A DNA stretch of 43,584 bases from an uncultured Oscillospiraceae bacterium (GCA_900546885.1 UREN01000012.1:1-43584); one strand, 5' to 3'. Positions 1-8,430 are shown, numbered from the stretch's first letter. Translations and numbers: made by a program. The notes: a model not told the origin generated them from the letters alone.

Positions 1-13
1 CAGGAGGAAAATC

Positions 14-733
14 ATGAATCTTTTACAATCACTGAGTCCCGACGGCCGCCAGTTAGCCAAAGCTGAGAAGCTGGCGAAGAAAATTGAAGCGCTGAGCGGG
101 GAATACAAAGCCCTGAGCGACGCTGAGCTTCAGGCAAAAACCAGTCAGTTCCGCCAGCGCTTAAGCCAGGGCGAAAGCCTGGACGAGCTGCTTCCGGAAG
201 CCTTCGCCACCGCGCGCGAAGCGGCGGAACGGGTGATCGGCGAACGGCCGTATCCCGTCCAGCTGATGGGCGGTGTCCTGCTTCATCAAGGCGATATCGC
301 AGAGATGAAAACCGGCGAAGGGAAGACGCTGACCTCAATTCTGCCTGTCTACCTCAACGCCCTGGAAGGCCAAGGCGTGCACGTCGTGACCGTCAACCCT
401 TATCTGGCCCACCGCGACGCCCAGTGGATGGGACAAATTTATCAGTTTCTGGGTCTGAGCGTCGGCTGCAACGACCGCACTCTGACTTCAGCGCAGAAGC
501 GTGCGGCGTTTGCCTGTGACATCACCTATACGACCAACTCCGAGCTGGGCTTCGATTACCTGCGTGACAACATGGTCATGAATCTGGAAAGCCGCGTTCT
601 GCGCGGACTCCATTTCGCGCTGGTCGATGAAGTCGACTCCGTGCTGGTTGACGAAGCCCGCACGCCGCTGATCATTTCCGGCGCCGGAGAAATGCTGGAC
701 AAGCAATATTTGATCAAGAGGGAAAACGGATAA
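14..733 (+). CDS. secA: SecA preprotein translocase ATPase, N-terminal fragment only
   Basis: This is the start of a SecA-type motor ATPase, which drives secretory proteins through SecYEG. A ribosome binding site (CAGGAGG, bases 1-7) precedes the ATG. The Walker A motif MKTGEGKT lies at residues 98-105, a [19 protein letters not shown] stretch at about 158-176, and the DEAD-like DEVD followed by [11 protein letters not shown] at 205-223. All belong to nucleotide-binding domain 1. Shortly after ISG the SecA-like sequence gives out and a stop follows at residue 240, whereas the family normally has about 780-900 residues. The preprotein cross-linking domain, second nucleotide-binding domain and C-terminal regions are missing. 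Only 22 bases separate the stop from the convergent enoate-reductase gene, and no terminator is visible. The fragment cannot be a working SecA. It is either a gene broken by deletion or an assembly joint near base 715. SecA identity is certain; why it is truncated is not. Confidence 0.85.
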   Translation: MNLLQSLSPDGRQLAKAEKLAKKIEALSGEYKALSDAELQAKTSQFRQRLSQGESLDELLPEAFATAREAAERVIGERPYPVQLMGGVLLHQGDIAEMKTGEGKTLTSILPVYLNALEGQGVHVVTVNPYLAHRDAQWMGQIYQFLGLSVGCNDRTLTSAQKRAAFACDITYTTNSELGFDYLRDNMVMNLESRVLRGLHFALVDEVDSVLVDEARTPLIISGAGEMLDKQYLIKRENG

Positions 734-755
734 GAAGAATTCATAATACCTCCCT

Positions 756-2798
756 TTATAGCTGCTGCGCCGCAAAATAACCGGTGAGCGCCGTGTCAAG
801 CAATGTGCCTGCTTTCAGGCAATCCCCAATGGGAACCACCTCAATGCCCAGGGCCTCATATGCCTCTGCGGCTTCCGGCTGGCCCTGGAAGCCGGTGGCA
901 AACAGCACGGTATCGGCGGCCAGCAGAACTTCCTGCCCATTTGCCTTGCGCACCACGGCCCCTTCGCGCGTTACGCGCACACAGGCGGCATTTGTATGGA
1001 TGCGCACCCGGTCTGTTTCCGGGCAGGCATACAGATGTTTATATTTCAGCGATAACTCGTGCGTGAGGAAAAATTCTGTGTAATAGGCTTCGTCCGGCAT
1101 GTCTTCCATGTCGGCCAGCAATTTGCCGCGAACTTCTGCCAGCTGCACGTGTTTGCCAAGGCATTGCAGGTATACGGCAAATTCACAGCCCACGGCGCCT
1201 CCGCCAATAACAGCCACAACATCGCCAAACGTGTGTCCGTTGAATGCTTCTGCCGCGTGGAAGGCGTTGGCACCCGCTTCTATGGGAATGCTGGGCACAA
1301 ATGGCTTTGCACCCAGGGCCAGCACAACGGCATCAAAGCGGCCGGCCCGCTGCAACAGGGCGGGCGTGGCCTCTGTGTTCAGGCAAACTTCCACGTTTGC
1401 CTGGCTGCGCAACATGTATTCCAGGTGCTGGCGGTAACAGGCAATATCGTGTTTGAAGGGGATATGGTCTGCATATTCCAACAGGCCGCCCAGCTTTGGG
1501 CTTCGTTCAAACAGGGTGACGGAATGGCCCTTTTGGGCCAGCTCGCAGGCTGCCTGCATCCCGGCCGGGCCGCCGCCCACCACAGCAACCCGCTTTGGCT
1601 GGAAGGAAAGCGCGCCCTGTGCCAACGGGTGGGGAAAGCGCCTGCGCGGGTTCACCGTGCACACGCTGAGGCCGGATTGCGGCGGGTCTGAAAAATGCAT
1701 GCAGCGCAAACAGCGGATGCAGGGGCGAATCTCCTTCGCGCGGCCAGCCTGTGCCTTGCGCGCCCAATCGGGGTCTGCAATCCAGGCGCGCGCCATGCCC
1801 ACAAAATCTGCCGTGCCGTCTTTTATCAGGCCCTCGGCCATCTCAGGGGTGCCAATGCCGCCCACCGTTTCCACCAGCACGCCTGTCTCTGCGCGCACAC
1901 GGCGCGCAAGGTAGGTGTTGCAGCCGCGCTCCATATACTGCAGAGGAAATGTGAAGCCGGATGTGGAGCCGTCACGGATGCGCCCGGCTGAACACTGCAC
2001 AATATCCACATAAGGGGCAATAAGGCGCACTGTCTGCACTGTGTCCTCCAGCGTAATGCCGCCCGGGGCCAGTTCTGAAGCACTGAGGCGCACTTCAATC
2101 AGCATATCTTCGCCCACTGCCTGGCGGACGTGCTGCAGCACCATGCACAAAAAGCGGGCGCGGTTGCGCACGCTGCCGCCATAGGCGTCTGTGCGCCGGT
2201 TATCCAGCGGCGAGAGAAAAGCCCCCAGCAGCCAATCGTGCCCCGCATGCACGTTTACAACATCAAAACCGCCGCGTCTTCCAATCCGGGCAGCGTTGGC
2301 GAAATATTCGGCCACTTCATGCATGTCCTGCTCGTCCATGGCTTTGACGGCCAGCGGCCCGTTTGGGGTGCTTACTGTGTCCTCGCTGGGCCAAAGAAGG
2401 GGCGTGCCGGGTGTGACAGGGGTGCAGAACATGCCGCCGTGGTTCAGCTCGATGCTGGCAAGCGCGCCGTAAGAATGAATCATGTCCGTCATCAGATGCA
2501 TCACGGGCAAAGTGTGTTCATGGATGCTGTGTGTACTGAAAAAATTGAACAGCTCGGCATTATTGCCAAGATAATACCGGGGGTCCACCCCAAGGTGGCC
2601 TGTGTTTACAATGCCTGCGCCGCCGCGTGCCAGCGCACCAAAATACTGCACAGCTGTTTCTGTAAAATTGGAATAACCGTTTTCGCCGCAGCGGAACATG
2701 TTGGGCCCGCAGTGGGGCGCGCTGGCAATGCGGTTTTTGATGCGTTTGCCGCGCACGGTAATGGGCGTGAATAAATGTGGGTAATGTACGTTTGCCAT
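756..2798 (-). CDS. NADH:flavin oxidoreductase / 2-enoate reductase family (Old Yellow Enzyme plus FAD domain)
   Basis: A 680-residue enzyme with the layout of 2-enoate and 2,4-dienoyl-CoA reductases. An N-terminal FMN TIM barrel spans about residues 5-350. An iron-sulphur motif follows with Cys360, Cys363, Cys366 and Cys380. Next is an FAD fold with VAVVGGGPAG at about 404-413, and then an inner NAD(P)H-binding fold with VAVIGGG. Such enzymes reduce activated C=C bonds in the cytoplasm of anaerobes. The substrate here is unknown. The barrel motif reads HAGHDWLLGAFLSP, with Trp189 where dienoyl-CoA reductases carry the proton-donating Tyr, so fatty-acid dienoyl-CoA may not be the substrate. 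The start is fixed by AGGAGG just upstream of the ATG at 2798; the frame runs further upstream but without a ribosome site. It appears monocistronic, isolated by a terminator and its own promoter. The family call is firm; the specific reaction is not. Confidence 0.85.
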   Translation of the reverse strand: MANVHYPHLFTPITVRGKRIKNRIASAPHCGPNMFRCGENGYSNFTETAVQYFGALARGGAGIVNTGHLGVDPRYYLGNNAELFNFFSTHSIHEHTLPVMHLMTDMIHSYGALASIELNHGGMFCTPVTPGTPLLWPSEDTVSTPNGPLAVKAMDEQDMHEVAEYFANAARIGRRGGFDVVNVHAGHDWLLGAFLSPLDNRRTDAYGGSVRNRARFLCMVLQHVRQAVGEDMLIEVRLSASELAPGGITLEDTVQTVRLIAPYVDIVQCSAGRIRDGSTSGFTFPLQYMERGCNTYLARRVRAETGVLVETVGGIGTPEMAEGLIKDGTADFVGMARAWIADPDWARKAQAGRAKEIRPCIRCLRCMHFSDPPQSGLSVCTVNPRRRFPHPLAQGALSFQPKRVAVVGGGPAGMQAACELAQKGHSVTLFERSPKLGGLLEYADHIPFKHDIACYRQHLEYMLRSQANVEVCLNTEATPALLQRAGRFDAVVLALGAKPFVPSIPIEAGANAFHAAEAFNGHTFGDVVAVIGGGAVGCEFAVYLQCLGKHVQLAEVRGKLLADMEDMPDEAYYTEFFLTHELSLKYKHLYACPETDRVRIHTNAACVRVTREGAVVRKANGQEVLLAADTVLFATGFQGQPEAAEAYEALGIEVVPIGDCLKAGTLLDTALTGYFAAQQL

Positions 2799-2817
2799 GG
2801 CCGGGCCTCCTGTTTTT

Positions 2818-2848
2818 AGTATAGTTTCGAAACGAAACTGTTTTGCAA
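2818..2848 (-). promoter_or_regulatory. Promoter with a 17-bp dyad operator inside a 19-bp spacer
   Basis: On the minus strand, TTGCAA (2843-2848) and TATACT (2818-2823) form a -35/-10 pair with a 19-base spacer. The dyad AGTTTCGAAACGAAACT (2823-2839; 7-base arms, 3-base centre, perfect) fills most of that spacer. A long spacer holding a dyad is the known layout of promoters controlled by MerR-family activators; a TetR- or MarR-type repressor could also bind there. The only gene downstream is the enoate reductase starting at 2798. No regulator gene lies nearby. The dyad is seen directly; the promoter role is inferred. Confidence 0.6.
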
Positions 2849-2876
2849 AGTATATCACATCCTTTCCCAAAAAGCA

Positions 2877-2907
2877 AGCGGGCCCGCTTTGGCAAAGCAG
2901 GCCCGCT
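2877..2907 (-). terminator. Rho-independent terminator after the FAD dehydrogenase gene
   Basis: The arms AGCGGGCC (2877-2884) and GGCCCGCT (2900-2907) pair, with further inner pairing of GCTTTG and CAAAGC. On the minus strand the hairpin is followed by TGCTTTTT. It lies just past the stop of the minus-strand FAD gene at 2940 and upstream of the enoate-reductase promoter, so it separates the two units. Confidence 0.75.
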
Positions 2908-2939
2908 GATTGTTTTTGGAATACGGCCACAGCCGTTTT

Positions 2940-4316
2940 TTAGCCCTCGCGAAGAATTTTATCTGCCACATACAGGCCATGTGCCGCCGCCTGGCTAAGC
3001 GAGCGGGTAAAGCCAGTGCCATCGCCCACGGCATACACGCGCTGGCAGCCGTGCAGGGCAAAATCGGTGCATGCGGGCCGGGCGGAATAATATTTGCATT
3101 CTACGCCGTACAAAAGCGTATCATAATTCATGGTGCCCGGGGCAACTTTGTCCAGCGCGGCCAGTGTTTCCACAATATTATCCAGCTGCCGCTTGGGCAG
3201 GCAAAGGCTTAAATCGCCCGGCACAGCATTCAATGTGGGGCGCACCGTGCTTTGCGCAAGGCGCTTTGCGTCTGTGCGGCGGCCCGCCAAAAGGTCGCCC
3301 AGGCGCTGAACCAGCACGCTGCCGCCGCTGATGAGGTTGGCAAGCCCGGCCACGCTGCGCGCATATTCAATGGGTTCTTTGAAGGGTTCGGTGAAGCGGA
3401 TGGTGGAAAGAAGGGCAAAGTTGGAGTTCTGGCTTTTTTTTGCCTCATCCACATAGGCGTGGCCGTTTACGGTAAGCACGCCTGCCGTGTTTTCCACCAC
3501 CACCTGCCCGCGCTCGTTAAAGCAGAACATGCGCGTTACATCGCCGTATTGCTTCGAGCGGTGCCAGATTTTGGGCTCGTAAATTTTTTTGGAGAAATCT
3601 TCCCATACGATGCTGGGCAACTCTACACGCACGCCAATGTCCACCTGGTTGTTTTGCAGGGGAATGCCGTTTTGAGCACACCATTTGGAAAAATTGCGGC
3701 TGCCGCTGCGCCCTACGGCCCACACGATGTGTGCTGCGGATATCTGCCCGCCGCCCGCGGCGTTTTCATAGTGCACGGTATGGGTGGCTTTTTCCACATC
3801 CGTCACATTGGTATCGGTGAGGATGGTAACATGCTCTTTTAAAAACTGCGCCATTTTGCGCATGGTGTCAAAATTGGCGTCTGTGCCCAGATGCTTCAGC
3901 TGCGCTTGTGACATGTGCAAGTCAAAGGCAAGGCATTTCTTTTTCAGTTCATCAGAGGGCATAAAGCGCTCGGAAGGCGCCCCGAAGTGCTGCAAAACGG
4001 CGTCTGCCTGTTCAATATAATCCAGCACGGTTTCGGGCTTTAAAAATTCGGGCAGCCAGCCGCCATATTCTGTGGAAATGACGTATTTCCCATCCGAAAA
4101 GGCTCCGGCCCCGGCAAGCCCTTCCATAATGGAGCAGGAGGGGCACTTGACACAGTGATCCACCCGGCCCGCCACAATGGGGCAGGTGCGTTTTTCAATG
4201 TCGTGCCCCTTTTCGAACAGCACCACCGACATGCCGGGCGCCTGCGTGCACAACCGGTAAGCGCACATCAAACCACCAATTCCGCCGCCGATGATGGCGG
4301 TGTCAAAATGCCTCAT
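2940..4316 (-). CDS. FAD-dependent dehydrogenase, uncharacterised (COG2509-like)
   Basis: A 458-residue flavoprotein. The FAD-binding GGGIGG is at residues 10-15, and the C-terminal FAD loop reads VYAVGDGTGFTRSLSQAAAHG. A cysteine group, CPIVAGRVDHCVKCPSCS at about 48-65, is followed by MEGLAGAGAFSDGKY. This cysteine-plus-FSDGK arrangement is typical, from memory, of a widespread family of soluble FAD dehydrogenases without an assigned reaction. The four cysteines might hold a metal or act in redox chemistry, which is speculative. The start at 4316 follows an AAGGAAGGG ribosome site; longer frames would run into the preceding gene. It lies 26 bases after the GT4 glycosyltransferase and is probably co-transcribed with it. 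No partner gene in the window reveals the substrate. Confidence 0.75.
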   Translation of the reverse strand: MRHFDTAIIGGGIGGLMCAYRLCTQAPGMSVVLFEKGHDIEKRTCPIVAGRVDHCVKCPSCSIMEGLAGAGAFSDGKYVISTEYGGWLPEFLKPETVLDYIEQADAVLQHFGAPSERFMPSDELKKKCLAFDLHMSQAQLKHLGTDANFDTMRKMAQFLKEHVTILTDTNVTDVEKATHTVHYENAAGGGQISAAHIVWAVGRSGSRNFSKWCAQNGIPLQNNQVDIGVRVELPSIVWEDFSKKIYEPKIWHRSKQYGDVTRMFCFNERGQVVVENTAGVLTVNGHAYVDEAKKSQNSNFALLSTIRFTEPFKEPIEYARSVAGLANLISGGSVLVQRLGDLLAGRRTDAKRLAQSTVRPTLNAVPGDLSLCLPKRQLDNIVETLAALDKVAPGTMNYDTLLYGVECKYYSARPACTDFALHGCQRVYAVGDGTGFTRSLSQAAAHGLYVADKILREG

Positions 4317-4342
4317 TTGTGTCCCTTCCTTTTTGTCAGTTT

Positions 4343-5527
4343 TCAGGTTTGTTTGCCGCGGTATTCCAGCACAGCGCGCTGGTATACGTCCAGCACACGG
4401 CGGGCAAATTCTTCCTTGCCGTATTTTTGGCTCTCCTGTTCCACACCTGCGCGCCTTTCGGCTTTCTGCTGGGCTGAAAGGCCGGCTTGCTCCCGGCACA
4501 GGGCGGCAAATTCTTCCCGCGTGGTGAAAAAGTTGCCGCTTACGCCGGGGTTAATCTGGTCTTTGTTATACAAATCCAGCCGCTGCAACACATACAGGCC
4601 GCTGGCCATAGCCTCCAGCATGGAGATGGAGTTCATTTCCGAAAGCGAGGCGGTGGCAAATACATCGCACGCATGGTAATAGGGAGGCAGGGCGTTGTGC
4701 TCCAGCCGGCCAAGCAGGCGCACCTGTTCCTCGGCGTGGTGGCGGCGAATCAGGGCTTCCAGCTTCTGATGCTCTGGCCCCTCGCCAATGATGAACAGCT
4801 TAAAACTGGCGTCGCCGCCAAAGCTTTCACAGAACCAGTTTATCAACACATCCAGGCTTTTTTCGCCGCCCAGCCGGCCCACAAAGCACAAAGCGGTGTC
4901 TGTGTTGCGGATGCCAAGCTGTGCACGCACTTTGGCAACCTGTTCACAACTGACATTTTTGGCAAGAAAAGCCGAAGTATCCACAATATTGGGAATTACG
5001 TTCACATGGCGCTCCACCCCGCAGCGGCGCAGGTATTCCACCACCTTTAGCGAGGGGCCTATCACTTCGGTGGCCTTGTTGGCCATTTTGCGAATATACA
5101 GATGCGCGGCCGGCTTCATCATCTTCTGGCCGGCCTTGTGCTTTGCCACATAGAACAGATAATCATCATACATGGTGTGCAGGGTGTACACCACGGGCTT
5201 TTTCAGCTTGCGGGCCGCAAACTGGCCAAACAGCCCCATGGAAAATTCCGTGTGGATATGCAGGATATCCGGCCCAAACTCTTTCAGCACATGCAGGCGC
5301 TTCAGGTTCAGCGGGTTGGCAATGCCATAGCCGTAAATCCGCTTCAGCGGAATGGCCGGGCAATACAGCACACCGCCCTTTACATAGTGTTTGTCACATT
5401 TCGGGTCCAGCGTGACAATCAGCACCTCGTGCCCGTGCGCTTCTAAAACCTGGCGCAGGGTCTCGATATGGGTGACAACGCCGCTGATATAGGGAAAGTA
5501 ATATTCTGCAAAGATAGCAATCTTCAT
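4343..5527 (-). CDS. GT4-family glycosyltransferase, probably lipid- or envelope-directed
   Basis: A 394-residue retaining GT-B glycosyltransferase of family GT4. The N-terminal acceptor domain opens MKIAIFAEYYFPYISGVVTH, with the glycine of a GGV-type loop, and carries the HIHTEFSMG and YTLHTMYDDY motifs. The donor domain holds VGRLGGEKS and LFIIGEGPE, and a C-terminal ExxxxxxxE signature, SEMNSISMLEAMASG, at about 300. Close relatives include diacylglycerol glucosyl- and mannosyltransferases and other sugar transferases acting at the inner membrane face. No signal peptide or membrane span is seen. AGGAGG precedes the ATG at 5527. It is transcribed divergently from hprK and leads a two-gene unit with the FAD dehydrogenase. 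The donor sugar and acceptor cannot be read from the sequence. Confidence 0.8.
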   Translation of the reverse strand: MKIAIFAEYYFPYISGVVTHIETLRQVLEAHGHEVLIVTLDPKCDKHYVKGGVLYCPAIPLKRIYGYGIANPLNLKRLHVLKEFGPDILHIHTEFSMGLFGQFAARKLKKPVVYTLHTMYDDYLFYVAKHKAGQKMMKPAAHLYIRKMANKATEVIGPSLKVVEYLRRCGVERHVNVIPNIVDTSAFLAKNVSCEQVAKVRAQLGIRNTDTALCFVGRLGGEKSLDVLINWFCESFGGDASFKLFIIGEGPEHQKLEALIRRHHAEEQVRLLGRLEHNALPPYYHACDVFATASLSEMNSISMLEAMASGLYVLQRLDLYNKDQINPGVSGNFFTTREEFAALCREQAGLSAQQKAERRAGVEQESQKYGKEEFARRVLDVYQRAVLEYRGKQT

Positions 5528-5572
5528 GGCAGGGTCCTCCTACATTTGATGTTACCAGGGCCGCATAAAATT

Positions 5573-5581
5573 AGTATACCA
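5573..5581 (-). promoter_or_regulatory. Extended -10 promoter for the glycosyltransferase unit
   Basis: On the minus strand the sequence reads TGGTATACT, an extended -10 (TGn plus TATACT). Only a weak T-rich -35 (TTTTCT) lies 17 bases further upstream. The ATG of the glycosyltransferase follows about 45 bases downstream. Confidence 0.45.
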
Positions 5582-5624
5582 GTTATTTTCCAGAAAGAAA
5601 AGGGCAGGGATGCGAAAAACGAAA

Positions 5625-5653
5625 TTGATATCTTTTCGATGTTATACTATAAT
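5625..5653 (+). promoter_or_regulatory. Sigma-A promoter for hprK
   Basis: TTGATA (5625-5630) and TATAAT (5648-5653) are separated by exactly 17 bases. The promoter points into hprK, whose ATG lies 66 bases downstream. It is divergent from the glycosyltransferase promoter in the same 192-bp gap. Confidence 0.8.
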
Positions 5654-5719
5654 AGAATGGAAGTAAAATGCCCTGGCGGCACAGGCCATTAACCATACAA
5701 CGAGGAAGGAGCTGCTTGC

Positions 5720-6658
5720 ATGACACAGTTCAGCGTTTCCCTTGATAAAATTGCCCAGCAGCTGAAGCTGGAAGTGGTATATACGCCCAAAGAGCTGAAA
5801 GATATTCCCATTTATACGGCGGATGTGAACCGCCCCGGCCTTCTGTTGACGGGCTATGACGAATATTTCGACCCAACGCGCATTCAAATATACGGCAATG
5901 CAGAGATGGGTTACCTCAGCACATTGCCGGAGGCCGAGCGGCGCAGCCGCATGCATACGTTGTTTGCCACCAAGCCGCCCGCCCTGGTGGTGACGCGCAG
6001 CCTGGCGGTGTTCAGTGAAATTATGGAGTTTGCCTCGCAGTACGGCGTGCCGGTGCTGCGCACGGCAGAGAGCACGTCCGGCTTTATGAGCGCGCTGATC
6101 AGCATGCTGAACATCGAGCTGGCCCAGCGCATTACACGGCACGGCGTGCTGGTGGAAGTGTATGGCGAAGGCATTCTGATTTTGGGCGAGAGCGGCGTGG
6201 GCAAAAGCGAAACTGCAGTAGAGCTTGTGAAGCGCGGCCACCGCCTGATTGCCGATGACGCAGTGGAACTGCGGCGTGTGTCAAACCGCTCCATTCTTGG
6301 CACTGCGCCGGAAAATATCCGCCATTTTATCGAGCTGCGCGGCGTGGGCATCATCAATGTGGCGCGGGTGTTCGGCATTGGCGCTGTAAAAATGAGCCAG
6401 GAAGTAGACCTTGTGGTGGAACTGGAGCCATGGGATAAGAAAAAAAGCTACAACCGCACGGGCCTGGAATCGGAGACAATCGACATTCTTGGCGTTGCCG
6501 TGCCCTCCACGGTGATCCCCGTAATGCCTGGCCGCAACCTTGCCGTCATTTTAGAGGCAGCGGCCATCAACAACCGCCAGAAGAAAATGGGCTATAACGC
6601 TGCGCGGGAACTGTTTGAAAAGCTTGGCCTGGAAAACGATATTGAGGCGCCGCTGTAA
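5720..6658 (+). CDS. hprK: HPr kinase/phosphorylase
   Basis: A 312-residue bifunctional enzyme that phosphorylates and dephosphorylates HPr at Ser46. This is the sensor step of carbon catabolite control in Firmicutes. The P-loop GESGVGKS is at residues 156-163, preceded by the conserved HGVLVEVYG segment with His141. The family signature IELRGVGIINV lies at about 205-215. Length matches the family (about 310). A GAGGAAGGAG ribosome site precedes the ATG at 5720. It is the first gene of a long co-directional run with its own sigma-A promoter. The next gene starts 14 bases downstream, so hprK probably heads an operon with the PHP phosphoesterase, ROK kinase and murB, linking carbon status to wall precursor supply. 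Confidence 0.95.
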   Translation: MTQFSVSLDKIAQQLKLEVVYTPKELKDIPIYTADVNRPGLLLTGYDEYFDPTRIQIYGNAEMGYLSTLPEAERRSRMHTLFATKPPALVVTRSLAVFSEIMEFASQYGVPVLRTAESTSGFMSALISMLNIELAQRITRHGVLVEVYGEGILILGESGVGKSETAVELVKRGHRLIADDAVELRRVSNRSILGTAPENIRHFIELRGVGIINVARVFGIGAVKMSQEVDLVVELEPWDKKKSYNRTGLESETIDILGVAVPSTVIPVMPGRNLAVILEAAAINNRQKKMGYNAARELFEKLGLENDIEAPL

Positions 6659-6672
6659 AAGGCGGCACCTGC

Positions 6673-7455
6673 ATGGCAAAAAAAGAACAGGATGGACAGA
6701 TTCAACATATGGAAATCATTGCAGACCTTCACACGCACACACTGGCATCGACACACGCTTTCAACACGGTGACGGAAATGGCCCGTGCCGCCTATGAAAT
6801 GGGGCACAAGGCCATTGCCATTACCGACCACGGCCCCCAAATGCCCGACAGCCCGCATATCTGGCATTTTTACAACCTGATGCGCCTGCCGCAGAAAATA
6901 GAAGGAGTATTTCTTCTGCGTGGGATGGAGGCCGATGTGCTCAACATTCGCGGCGAGCTGGATTTTTCGCAGGCAGAGTTTGAGCGGCTGCAGCCGGATT
7001 GGGTTATCGCTTCCATCCATTCCGATACACTGCAACCGGGGGAATATACGCAAGAAGATTTTAACCAGCTTTGGCTGAACATTGCACAAAACCCGTATGT
7101 GGATATGATTGGCCACTCGGAGTCAAAGCGCTACCGCTATGATTATGACGCCCTGGCACCCGTTTTTGCCAGGAATCATAAAGTGGTGGAGCTGAACGCA
7201 AATTCCGTCAATGTGCGCCCGGGCGGCGAAGCAAACATGAAGGAGCTGGCCCTTGCCTGCAAGCGGGCCGGGACCAAGGTGGCTGTGAATTCCGACGGGC
7301 ATTCTATCTACCATTTGGGCAGGGTAGAGCATATCCTGAATCTTCTGCGTGAGATTGATTTCCCGCAGGAACTTGTGGTGAACGCCAGCATGGAGACACT
7401 GGTGCAGGTTCTGCACGAACATAAAAAACCGGTTGCGGCTGTGATGGAGGTTTGA
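6673..7455 (+). CDS. PHP-domain phosphoesterase (YcdX-like)
   Basis: A 260-residue stand-alone PHP protein. Metal-ligand motifs are DLHTHT (residues 18-23), ITDHGPQM, the glutamate in FLLRGMEADVL, SIHSD, GHSE and a late NSDGH. Together these build the three-metal site of phosphatases such as E. coli YcdX and of PHP histidinol-phosphatases. Without his genes nearby, a general phosphatase is more likely than histidinol-phosphatase. The start at 6673 has a weak AAGGCGG ribosome site. The internal ATG at 6709, just before MEIIADLHTHT, has none, although that shorter form would match the usual family start better. It lies 14 bases after hprK and 3 bases before the ROK kinase. Confidence 0.85.
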   Translation: MAKKEQDGQIQHMEIIADLHTHTLASTHAFNTVTEMARAAYEMGHKAIAITDHGPQMPDSPHIWHFYNLMRLPQKIEGVFLLRGMEADVLNIRGELDFSQAEFERLQPDWVIASIHSDTLQPGEYTQEDFNQLWLNIAQNPYVDMIGHSESKRYRYDYDALAPVFARNHKVVELNANSVNVRPGGEANMKELALACKRAGTKVAVNSDGHSIYHLGRVEHILNLLREIDFPQELVVNASMETLVQVLHEHKKPVAAVMEV

Positions 7456-7458
7456 CTT

Positions 7459-8430
7459 ATGAAAAAAACATACAGAATTGGCGTGGACCTTGGCGGCACC
7501 AACATAGCCACAGGGCTGGTGGATGAGAATAACAAAGTAGTGGATAAAATTTCCTGCAAAACAGGCCTGCCGCGCCCGGCGCACGATTTAGAGCAGGCCA
7601 TTGCGCAGCAATGCCGCAGCCTTGCGCAGAAAAACAACCTTTCACTGGAACAGAACATCGAGTGGGTGGGCATTGGCACGCCCGGCAGCGTAGATTCCTC
7701 TACAGGCTATGTGGAGTTTAACGCCAATTTCGGGTATCATCAGTGGGAATTGAAAAAGGATATGGAGGCCCTTTTGCCCTGCCCGGTGTTTATTGAGAAT
7801 GACGCGAATGCAGCGGCGTACGGCGAGTACATCGCCGGCGGCGCTAAGGGCGCCAAAAGCGCCGTGGTTATCACGCTTGGCACGGGCATCGGCAGCGGCA
7901 TTATCATTGATGGAAAAATCTTTTCCGGCTATAACTACGCAGGGGCAGAGCTTGGCCATACTGTGATTGTGAAGGGCGGGCGCCCGTGCATGTGCGGCCG
8001 CCGCGGCTGCTGGGAAAAATATGCCAGCGCCCGCGCCCTCAGCGAGGACACCTGCAAAGCCATGCAGCAGAACAAAGACAACATTATGTGGAGCTATGTG
8101 GAGGGCGACCTTTCCCGCGTGAATGCAAAAACCGCGTTCGACGCCATGCGCGTAGGGGATATTCTGGCAAAAGAAGTGGTTGATACGTTTTTGGAATATG
8201 TGGCCTGCGGCATTGTAAATGTCATCAACATTTTCCAGCCGGAAATTTTGTGCATCGGCGGCGGCATTTCCAAAGAGGGTGACACGCTTCTCAAGCCTCT
8301 GCAGGCACTTGTGGATGAAGAGGATTTTGCCCGCACGAATGCAGTGCGCACCAAAATTGTCACGGCAAAACTGTTCAATGACGCGGGCATTGTGGGCGCG
8401 GCCTGCCTTGGCCGGCAGCAGGCACTGTGA
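7459..8430 (+). CDS. glcK: ROK-family glucokinase / sugar kinase
   Basis: A 323-residue ROK kinase, most likely ATP-dependent glucokinase feeding glycolysis. The phosphate-binding motif GVDLGGTN is at residues 8-15, IENDANAAAYGE at about 112-123, and the adenosine-loop glycines in LGTGIGSG at about 140. The ROK zinc motif CMCGRRGCWE has Cys177, Cys179 and Cys184, with His167 from ELGH nearby as the usual fourth ligand. A GGAGG site precedes the ATG, and the PHP gene stops 3 bases upstream. Its place beside hprK and in the same run as pfkA suits a hexose kinase under carbon control. Another sugar specificity cannot be excluded. Confidence 0.85.
   Translation: MKKTYRIGVDLGGTNIATGLVDENNKVVDKISCKTGLPRPAHDLEQAIAQQCRSLAQKNNLSLEQNIEWVGIGTPGSVDSSTGYVEFNANFGYHQWELKKDMEALLPCPVFIENDANAAAYGEYIAGGAKGAKSAVVITLGTGIGSGIIIDGKIFSGYNYAGAELGHTVIVKGGRPCMCGRRGCWEKYASARALSEDTCKAMQQNKDNIMWSYVEGDLSRVNAKTAFDAMRVGDILAKEVVDTFLEYVACGIVNVINIFQPEILCIGGGISKEGDTLLKPLQALVDEEDFARTNAVRTKIVTAKLFNDAGIVGAACLGRQQAL

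Noticed and set aside
5611..5640. Dyad CGAAA..GATATC..TTTCG across the hprK -35 box
   Set aside because: The arms are offset by one base and imperfect. It resembles the TTTCG/CGAAA units of the enoate-reductase operator but in the opposite orientation, probably by chance.
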